Shown here one piece after another: positions 54,828 to 61,845 of a stretch of DNA of 64,000 bases. Both the position numbers and the translations under genes were made by a program. The notes under the pieces were generated by a model. That model did not search any database, had not been told where the DNA came from, and worked only from the letters and a program-made list of their open reading frames with translations. The first letter of the stretch is position 1. Every line of letters begins with the position of its first letter. This stretch comes from Cyclina sinensis. Its lineage: Eukaryota; Mollusca; Bivalvia; Venerida; Veneridae. The DNA lies in assembly GCA_012932295.1 (NCBI GenBank), contig JAAONU010000049.1, positions 1 through 64,000 on the forward strand, written 5' to 3'.

Positions 54828-56100
54828 AACATTGCTCATGCGGATTCGCACAACTCTATCGCCTCGAAAAGAACAAGCAGATCTGCTTGAACATTCATGC
54901 ATAAGCCCGGTATTTCGTCCATCTCTGAATATCATAGACAGCAATAATGACTACGTATTTGATCACACAGGAAAGAAATACATAGATTTCACAAGCGGTA
55001 TTGCCGTCAATGCCTTTGGGCATAAAAAATTCTCTACTATTCACGCAAGCATACAACAGATGTTCAAGGTGATACACGTGTCCAATCTGTTCACTACATC
55101 CCCACAACGATCTCTGTGTAAGCACTTAGTACAACTCGCAAATAAATCCATCAGAAATGTGACGTATACATCCGTCTTTCTTTCTAACAGTGGCACCGAA
55201 GCAAACGAAGCGGCTCTGAAGTTTGCAAAACTTGCCGCAAAACGACATCACCCCTCTCTATCTAACAAGGTAGAGATCATTTCATTTGAAAATAGCTTTC
55301 ATGGAAGAACCTTAGGTGCGTTATCCGTCACAGGACAAGATAAATACAGAATGGATTTTGAACCACTGCTTCCACATGTCACCATACTGCCGTATAACGA
55401 TATAAACGCACTGAACAATGCAGTGACCAATAATACTGCTGCCATCATAGTGGAGGTGATACAGGGTGAAGGAGGATTGTCCAAAATGAGTATGGAATTT
55501 GCTCATGCAATCAATACCGCAGCCGCTGCACACAACGTGACGGTGATAGCAGACGAAGTGCAGACTGGACTGTATCGTGCAGGTGCCTTATTCGCAAGCA
55601 AAAAAGCAGGGCTCATGCCGCACATCATTACGTTATCAAAATCCTTAGGAGGCGGGTTTCCCCTGGGGGCCACCATTACCTGCGATACCATTCACGACAT
55701 ACTCAAGCCCGGTGACCACGGTACTACTATGGGAGGAAACCCTGTCATCTGCAACGTTGCACTCACAAACCTGAAAAAACTTACCAGCCAGATCACTCAT
55801 TCTAAAATTGCCATGAGTGCCTTTTGGCTTAACTATGAATTAAATACCGTAGTGAGAAAATATAAAAACATCGCAATCAGAAAATTAGGCGATGGTGCTA
55901 TGCGTGGCATACAGTTTTCCACAATGGTCGATGTACATCAGATAGTGGAATACGCAAGAAAACACGGATTATTGCTCCTCACTACCGGCACGCACAGCAT
56001 ACGCATCATGCCTTCCCTCGTATGTAAAAAACATATAATAAGAAAAGGCATGCGTATTCTTCACAAAGTGATCAATAAAATAAAAAAAGCAGAAAAGTAA
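54814..56100 (+). CDS. argD: Acetylornithine aminotransferase
   Basis: Class III PLP aminotransferase of arginine synthesis. DFTSGIAVNAFGHK, SNSGTEANEAALKFAKLAA, ISFENSFHGRTLGALSVTG, VIADEVQTGLYRAGALFA and LSKSLGGGFPLGATI, with its Schiff-base Lys, are present. The TTG at 54814 has AGGA upstream and is preferred; an ATG at 54838 lacks a site. argJ, argA and later arg genes are not in the window. Confidence 0.92.
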   Translation: MSIFKTLLMRIRTTLSPRKEQADLLEHSCISPVFRPSLNIIDSNNDYVFDHTGKKYIDFTSGIAVNAFGHKKFSTIHASIQQMFKVIHVSNLFTTSPQRSLCKHLVQLANKSIRNVTYTSVFLSNSGTEANEAALKFAKLAAKRHHPSLSNKVEIISFENSFHGRTLGALSVTGQDKYRMDFEPLLPHVTILPYNDINALNNAVTNNTAAIIVEVIQGEGGLSKMSMEFAHAINTAAAAHNVTVIADEVQTGLYRAGALFASKKAGLMPHIITLSKSLGGGFPLGATITCDTIHDILKPGDHGTTMGGNPVICNVALTNLKKLTSQITHSKIAMSAFWLNYELNTVVRKYKNIAIRKLGDGAMRGIQFSTMVDVHQIVEYARKHGLLLLTTGTHSIRIMPSLVCKKHIIRKGMRILHKVINKIKKAEK

Positions 56101-56112
56101 CCTGCCGAAGTG

Positions 56113-56691
56113 CTACTTGTCACCCTGCGGGTTTTCTTGCTGGTCTTGCTGTTCTTGCTGGTCTTCTATGAACAGTCTTTCTCCTACGGGCGGGGTAGCT
56201 ACCTTCTCCCCGGTGATAAGCAGGTGTTTTGTGCCCCAGTCATTGCTGTCGTTTATCACTTGCAGTGCAGTATTATTCCTGTTGTTGATTACGATGGGCC
56301 CCAGAAAATTACATGTAGTATCCTGAAACAATTTCTGCAAGGTGAGAATAACAAATACTATAATATCCTTAAACTCAGGACTTCCTAATAGCATATACTC
56401 CTCATCTCTCATTGAGAGCGTATATTCCGAATTGATCAAATACGGATTAATGACATAAAACACCGGCGACGCATTTTCCTCTCCCACCAGTCTATAGATT
56501 ATATCATTGGCATGATGCTCTAAAGAATAGGTGTGTATATGTTCAAATCCAATGATGCCGTGCGGCATAGTAATAATAGTATGTGCAACGAGATCCTCTC
56601 TCACTGCAACATCGTCTTGCTGTGGTGTAACTTCCTCAATATTCTGTATACGAGTGTGTTGTCGTAACGTAGAATTTGGTATTGCTATCAT
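56113..56691 (-). CDS. fliW: Flagellar assembly factor FliW
   Basis: FliW binds flagellin and relieves CsrA repression of flagellin translation. The 192-residue product has GIIGFEHIHTYSLEHH, FYVINPYLI and FLGPIVINNRNNTALQVI, typical of FliW. The last 20 residues are Gln-rich (DQQEQQDQQE), an unusual low-complexity tail coded by short repeats. csrA, its usual neighbour downstream, is missing: argD ends 12 bases away on the other strand. Confidence 0.9.
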   Translation of the reverse strand: MIAIPNSTLRQHTRIQNIEEVTPQQDDVAVREDLVAHTIITMPHGIIGFEHIHTYSLEHHANDIIYRLVGEENASPVFYVINPYLINSEYTLSMRDEEYMLLGSPEFKDIIVFVILTLQKLFQDTTCNFLGPIVINNRNNTALQVINDSNDWGTKHLLITGEKVATPPVGERLFIEDQQEQQDQQENPQGDK

Positions 56692-56704
56692 GTATCCTCC
56701 AATG

Positions 56705-57952
56705 TTATTTTAAGTACTGTAATAATGATGTTTCCATAGTTTGACTACTGACTTGATACGCTGCCTGCTGTGCTTGTAACAACTGACGCCATCGTACTAT
56801 CATATCAGCCATATCAACTGCTATTTCTGTATCTAACTGCTTTGTTATATTCGGTATATCTTTTTCTTCCAATCTTCTATAGACTATATCCAATCTCTCG
56901 GTAATGGCTCCTATTTTCCCCAGCCCATCCAATACAGACGACATAGCACCATCAATAGATATAAGGGCTCTTCCCCCTATATCCTGATAATCATCTTCAA
57001 ACATAGCATCCCTTAACCGTATTAAGACATCAAAAAGATTTTCTTCAAAATGCTGCGCATTTCCTGAAATATTGAAAGGAGGTCTTCCTGTCGCATTGAT
57101 GATCCCAAGATCGCTCATGACGGTGCCCGTGTCATCACTTATCCACATCTGCTCAGTATTTGTCCCTCTCAACTGCAATGTGCCGGTAAATGCATCTATA
57201 GACGCATTCACAGATGCACTGGAATTGTTGATCTTGTTAAGAATGGCATATACGGAATCTCCCTGACTGAGGGATATGACGACATTATTGATAATGATCT
57301 CGGAATCCTGTGGCACGGTATAGTTTAACGTATCTGTGTTGCCGGTAATCAAGGTGCTGCGTGTCCACAGCAACTCACTTCCGGGAATAGACTTTGGCAC
57401 AAGATCATTGTCCGATACTTCTACAATATTCGCTTTATTGCTTCCCACGTATTCCATTTGGGTGATAACATCTTTCTGCATTCTGTTGGATACGGTGCGT
57501 AACAATCTGAACGGCGCGACATTAGACCGCGCACCTCCAAAAATATACTGTCCATCTGCATCCTGAGTATTCACCACTACTCCCAACTCTTCTATAAACT
57601 GATCAATTTCAGATGCCATCGCATTTCTGTCAAAATCGGTGAAGGTGCCATTTGCTGCGGTAACTGCAAGTTCTCTGCCTCTGTGCAGAATTTCCACCGC
57701 CTGTCGTATATGCCCTTCCGCAAACTGTAGTCCATCGTAGACTTTTCTGTTCTGTTCGGAATATACTATTTTTCTTGATAAGACAGATGCATATCGTGAC
57801 CCATGTGCCGCAGCCATGGGATCTGTGCGCAACTCGTGCAATCTCTCCTGAGAAGAGATCTGGTTGTTGATTATATTTTTTTCCTTATTTCTAAGTGCCA
57901 AAGTTCGCTGTATGTCACTATGAACCTTGGGAAAGCTTATGCGCCCTAACAT
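56705..57952 (-). CDS. flgL: Flagellar hook-associated protein 3 (FlgL)
   Basis: Joins hook and filament. The 415-residue product has a flagellin-like N-terminal helix region (NKEKNIINNQISSQERLHELRTDPMAAAHGSRY, then LQFAEGHIRQAVEILHRGRELAVTAANGT) and a C-terminal helix. INTQDADGQYIFGGARS type sequence near residue 135 is typical of FlgL. It follows flgK by 19 bases and has AGGAGG before the start. Confidence 0.92.
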   Translation of the reverse strand: MLGRISFPKVHSDIQRTLALRNKEKNIINNQISSQERLHELRTDPMAAAHGSRYASVLSRKIVYSEQNRKVYDGLQFAEGHIRQAVEILHRGRELAVTAANGTFTDFDRNAMASEIDQFIEELGVVVNTQDADGQYIFGGARSNVAPFRLLRTVSNRMQKDVITQMEYVGSNKANIVEVSDNDLVPKSIPGSELLWTRSTLITGNTDTLNYTVPQDSEIIINNVVISLSQGDSVYAILNKINNSSASVNASIDAFTGTLQLRGTNTEQMWISDDTGTVMSDLGIINATGRPPFNISGNAQHFEENLFDVLIRLRDAMFEDDYQDIGGRALISIDGAMSSVLDGLGKIGAITERLDIVYRRLEEKDIPNITKQLDTEIAVDMADMIVRWRQLLQAQQAAYQVSSQTMETSLLQYLK

Positions 57953-57971
57953 ATAAATACCTCCTTGTATT

Positions 57972-59843
57972 TCATACGATATTCAGCAATGTGTCGTAAA
58001 TCTGATTTAATTGAACGAGAAATCTGGATGCAGCACCATAGGCCGTCTGAAATTTAATTAAATCCTGTAATTCCTCATCAATACTCACACCAGATACTTC
58101 ATTTCTCGCCGTACGAAGTTTGTTGAGAATCAACTCATACGTTTGAGAACGAATATCTGCTTCCTGTCCCCTGCTTGCAATTGATGCGACAGTTTCTGAA
58201 AAATAATCATCAAATGACTTTTCTTGTCCAAATCCCGCATTTTCTGTTCTCAGGGTTGCAATGGCTCGTGCCACACTGCCATCTCCGGGGTCTACAATGC
58301 CGTCCTGAGCATATTGAGATGCGGCTATCTGTTCGGGTCTACTCATTAATACTGGATTCACAGTCATGGATGCGGCGGGATTCATAAACGGTGCTACTCC
58401 ATACAGTGGAGTTGCCAACCCCAGCACGGCGTCTGCCTGTAACCAATTATACGCATTTTCCGGTCCCGGCGCAGTGAGTATGCCACTGTAGCCCGCCAGA
58501 AACTCCCCATCATCTTCCAGAAACCGAATGACAAAATCAGGGTTATTTGCGGGATCAGCAGTAGTAGTCGCCTGAAAGGTGAGGCGGTTATTGCTATCCA
58601 GCCCTGCAACCACTTCGGCACCACTCCCGTTAATTCTCTCAATCACGGTTTGTACCGTATCGTTTGCATTGTATTCCACCACTACGTCCTGATTCACACT
58701 GGGTCCGGGAAGCGTCATCTGTCCTTCAAAGCCCAATGTGCTCTGTAAAGAAAGTTCGTTTGCACCAGTAATTCTGAAAATCCTGCTTTGGTCAAATGCG
58801 CCATCCTGATTCGAGTCATAGTTTCCCTGCGCGTTGAGAATGGCAGGAGTTTCAACAAAAAAGTCTCTTCCCGTCTCACCAGTAAGAGATACCCCTGCGC
58901 TATGCAGCATGTTGGTGCCATCTATGAGGGTAACGGCAAACGTGTTGAGACTCTGTATCTCTCCTAACACATCATCATCCCTCAGTGCTATCAGAGAGGA
59001 GAGTTGGCCGCCAGTATAATCCACCTGTTCCTGCGTATCCTCCCAGAGCACGGTATGAGTAGTCACATCGTTGGCATCTCGCACGAGTTCAAAACTCCTC
59101 GCATAATCTCCCTGCACCAAGATCTTGCCATTAGTATGAATTAACAACTCGTCAGGATCATTTGTGTCTATGGTGATATTGATGAGTCCGCTGAGTTTCT
59201 CTATCAACAGATCTCTTCTATCCATCCAGTCATTGGGATTATCTCCCAATCCCTGTGATAAGCCGATTTTCTTATTGAGGGCGGCAATATCTTCCGTGTA
59301 TTCATTAATAAGATTTGCAGTGTGCACCACAGATTCATCTAACATGGCTCTCAGATCGCTTAACTGCCCAAACCGGTCTTTTATTGCAGATGCGAGCGTG
59401 TCTGTACGCTCTAACAGCACAATACGTGCAGACATTTGCGTAGGATAATTGGATACTTCCTGCCACGCTTCCCAATACCTGTCAAGCAAATTTCGTATTG
59501 AAGAATCTCCTACCTCATTGTAAATCTGTTCCAATCTGCCAATATATTTACTTCTTGTATTCCAATACGCTTCCTTATGACCTTCTGAAAATATCTGCAT
59601 ATCGATCTGAAGATCTCGCTGTCTTCGTATGGCCACCTGGTCTACCCCTTGTCCTATTTGACCGGGCACGGGATATCTGAGGCCGGGAATATCGAGCGGT
59701 GGCATAGTAGCCAGTTCCACTCTCTGTTTAGAGTATCCTTCTGTATTGACATTGCTTATATTGTGTCCTACAGTATGCAGCGAGCGAGTTTCTGCAAACA
59801 AGGCCCTTTTTGTTAATTCTACTCCACTAAACGTTGATCCCAT
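57972..59843 (-). CDS. flgK: Flagellar hook-associated protein 1 (FlgK)
   Basis: First hook-filament junction protein. The 623-residue product starts MGSTFSGVELTKRALFAETRSLHTVGHNISNVNTEGYSKQRVEL, the flagellar rod/hook N-terminal domain, and ends with DLIKFQTAYGAASRFLVQLNQIYDTLLNIV, the C-terminal domain. The variable middle is long. AAGGAG lies before the ATG. In the order flgN-flgK-flgL-fliW. Confidence 0.94.
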   Translation of the reverse strand: MGSTFSGVELTKRALFAETRSLHTVGHNISNVNTEGYSKQRVELATMPPLDIPGLRYPVPGQIGQGVDQVAIRRQRDLQIDMQIFSEGHKEAYWNTRSKYIGRLEQIYNEVGDSSIRNLLDRYWEAWQEVSNYPTQMSARIVLLERTDTLASAIKDRFGQLSDLRAMLDESVVHTANLINEYTEDIAALNKKIGLSQGLGDNPNDWMDRRDLLIEKLSGLINITIDTNDPDELLIHTNGKILVQGDYARSFELVRDANDVTTHTVLWEDTQEQVDYTGGQLSSLIALRDDDVLGEIQSLNTFAVTLIDGTNMLHSAGVSLTGETGRDFFVETPAILNAQGNYDSNQDGAFDQSRIFRITGANELSLQSTLGFEGQMTLPGPSVNQDVVVEYNANDTVQTVIERINGSGAEVVAGLDSNNRLTFQATTTADPANNPDFVIRFLEDDGEFLAGYSGILTAPGPENAYNWLQADAVLGLATPLYGVAPFMNPAASMTVNPVLMSRPEQIAASQYAQDGIVDPGDGSVARAIATLRTENAGFGQEKSFDDYFSETVASIASRGQEADIRSQTYELILNKLRTARNEVSGVSIDEELQDLIKFQTAYGAASRFLVQLNQIYDTLLNIV

Positions 59844-59868
59844 ATATGCTCCTTACAGTACACCCATC

Positions 59869-60393
59869 CTAGGCATGTGTGTGTAACAATACACCTGTAT
59901 TATTCTTTTTATGCTCTCCATCTTTGTTATAGGTACTGCTTTTTTGCGCGTCATTGTATACACGCTCAAAAAATGATTTGTATTCCTGTACTTTTGATCC
60001 AAAATAGTGTTCTATTGCCTGAGTATGATGCCGTATATCCATATTCAACTGTATGCATTGACGTCCCACCTCAACAATATTGTTCTGCAATTTATCCCCT
60101 GCTTTCTCATAAATTGTACTCAGCGTATACAAGGTGTTCTTTCCCCCTAATACTCTGCTTATTCTCTTCTGCTCTTCCTGTAATGCAATGCGAGTTTGCT
60201 GAATTGCATACAGATGAGTGTCTTCAATCAGGTGTATAGAAATATCATCACCATTCAATAATGCCTGAAAGAGTTCCCTGTAATGTATAGAAGCATGCAT
60301 TAATGCTTCATGAAATTGCCCTAATGCGTTTTCAAACCTTGCAAATAAATTAAACCGAATCATATCTATTAAATCGGATGAAAAGAAAAACAT
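59869..60393 (-). CDS. flgN: FlgN-like flagellar export chaperone
   Basis: A 174-residue helical protein just upstream of flgK, where FlgN (chaperone for FlgK and FlgL) is expected. It has long amphipathic helices (FENALGQFHEALMHASIHYRELFQALL, then IQQTRIALQEEQKRISRVLG). Sequence conservation in FlgN is weak, so the call rests mainly on size, helix content and position. An internal ATG at 60363 may be the real start. Confidence 0.65.
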   Translation of the reverse strand: MFFFSSDLIDMIRFNLFARFENALGQFHEALMHASIHYRELFQALLNGDDISIHLIEDTHLYAIQQTRIALQEEQKRISRVLGGKNTLYTLSTIYEKAGDKLQNNIVEVGRQCIQLNMDIRHHTQAIEHYFGSKVQEYKSFFERVYNDAQKSSTYNKDGEHKKNNTGVLLHTHA

Positions 60394-60431
60394 AAAAGGG
60401 TTTTTTTGATAATTTTAAATATTGTATTGAG

Positions 60432-60437
60432 TATAAT
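60432..60437 (+). promoter_or_regulatory. -10 element of a predicted leaderless glycosidase gene
   Basis: TATAAT ends six bases before the ATG at 60444, with no Shine-Dalgarno sequence. TTGATA at 60406-60411 is a possible -35 box but 20 bases away. Confidence 0.5.
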
Positions 60438-60443
60438 AATAGT

Positions 60444-61790
60444 ATGAAGTTTCCTAAAAATTTTCTATGGGGCGTGAGTACCGCCTCATATCAGGTAGAA
60501 GGTGCAGCAAATGTGCACGGAAAAGGACGTTGTTCCTGGGATGCGTTTTCCCAAATTCCCGGCAAGGTATATGCAGGAGAAAATGGAGACGTAGCTGTAG
60601 ATCAATATCATCGTTATCGTGAAGATGTGGCTCTTATGCACACCTTGGGCATACAGTCATACCGGTTCTCCATCGCATGGCCACGGGTATATCCCCATGC
60701 AGGAGAAAGCACCCCCATTTCAAATGGCCCTCTCAATCAGAAAGGGCTGGACTACTACCACAGACTGGTAGATTGCCTCCTGGAACACAACATACAACCC
60801 ATGATCACCCTCTATCACTGGGACTTGCCCATCGCGCTCTCGGAAAAAGGCGGCTGGACCAACAGGGACTGTTGTTATTGCTTTCAGGAATATGCACGCA
60901 CTATCTTCAATGCGCTTGGAGACAGGGTGAACATGTGGGCTCCTCACAATGAACCATGGTGTTCCACTATACTTGGATACTTATTGGGCATGCATGCGCC
61001 CGGCAAAAAGAACAAAACCATGGCATACGACGCCATACATCACATCAACCTGTCTCATGGATTAGCGGTTGAGTGTTTCAGAAATTCCAAAGCAAAAAAG
61101 GGAGCCATAGGACATGTAGTCAACCTGTTTACTCCACAGCCCGCCACGCATGCTCAGGAAGACATGCTTGCCGCCGACAGAGCAATGGACAGAGACTGCA
61201 GAATGTTTCTCAACCCCATTTTCGGGAAACCGTATCCCAAACGACACTTGCAGGCACACAATATCACCCTTCCCATTAAGAACGGAGATATGGATATTAT
61301 TAAACAACCCATAGACTTTATAGGCCTGAACTATTATACAGAACAGATAGTAAGGTACAGCAGCAAAAAGCCGGAACAGTTTGTGCTCAGCCCCACTCCG
61401 GGACGGGACTGCACCAGCATAGGGTGGCCCATCGTGCCGGAAGGCATAGTGAGAAATATGGAATTTGTACAGAAAGAGTATGGCAACATACCGCTCTACA
61501 TTACCGAAAACGGCTCTGCCTGGTCAGATCACTATGACGGAACGTCCGTATATGATTACAACCGCATATACTATCTGCAATCCCATATCGCACAGTGTAA
61601 CTACGCAATAAATAAAGGCATCAATCTGAAAGGATACTTTGCGTGGTCTTTCATAGATAACTTCGAGTGGGCCTTTGGATATACCCAACGTTTCGGGCTT
61701 GTATACTGTGACTATGCCACACTCGCACGCATACCAAAAGCCAGTTTCTATGAGTATCAGAAGATCATCGACCGTAGCAGGAGCAGGTAG
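60444..61790 (+). CDS. bglA: Glycoside hydrolase family 1 beta-glucosidase
   Basis: Retaining beta-glycosidase, cytoplasmic (no signal peptide). FLWGVSTASYQVEGA, SYRFSIAWPRVYP and YHWDLP are GH1 marks; the acid/base is Glu170 in HNEPW and the nucleophile Glu355 in ITENGSAW. WSFIDNFEWAFGY is the aglycone-side motif. Length (448) is normal. Whether it takes free or 6-phospho sugars is not clear. It is divergent from flgN. The C-terminus and stop lie inside a 13-bp repeat. Confidence 0.95.
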   Translation: MKFPKNFLWGVSTASYQVEGAANVHGKGRCSWDAFSQIPGKVYAGENGDVAVDQYHRYREDVALMHTLGIQSYRFSIAWPRVYPHAGESTPISNGPLNQKGLDYYHRLVDCLLEHNIQPMITLYHWDLPIALSEKGGWTNRDCCYCFQEYARTIFNALGDRVNMWAPHNEPWCSTILGYLLGMHAPGKKNKTMAYDAIHHINLSHGLAVECFRNSKAKKGAIGHVVNLFTPQPATHAQEDMLAADRAMDRDCRMFLNPIFGKPYPKRHLQAHNITLPIKNGDMDIIKQPIDFIGLNYYTEQIVRYSSKKPEQFVLSPTPGRDCTSIGWPIVPEGIVRNMEFVQKEYGNIPLYITENGSAWSDHYDGTSVYDYNRIYYLQSHIAQCNYAINKGINLKGYFAWSFIDNFEWAFGYTQRFGLVYCDYATLARIPKASFYEYQKIIDRSRSR

Positions 61791-61812
61791 CAGGAACAGG
61801 TAGCAGGTGAGG
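61774..61812. repeat. Three 13-bp tandem repeats across the bglA stop
   Basis: Units GTAGCAGGAGCAG, GTAGCAGGAACAG and GTAGCAGGTGAGG. The bglA stop codon TAG lies in the second unit. As 13 is not a multiple of 3, unit gain or loss would change the last residues or the stop. Confidence 0.85.
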
Positions 61813-61845
61813 CCCTACAGATGAGCCACACCCACTAGCCATCCA

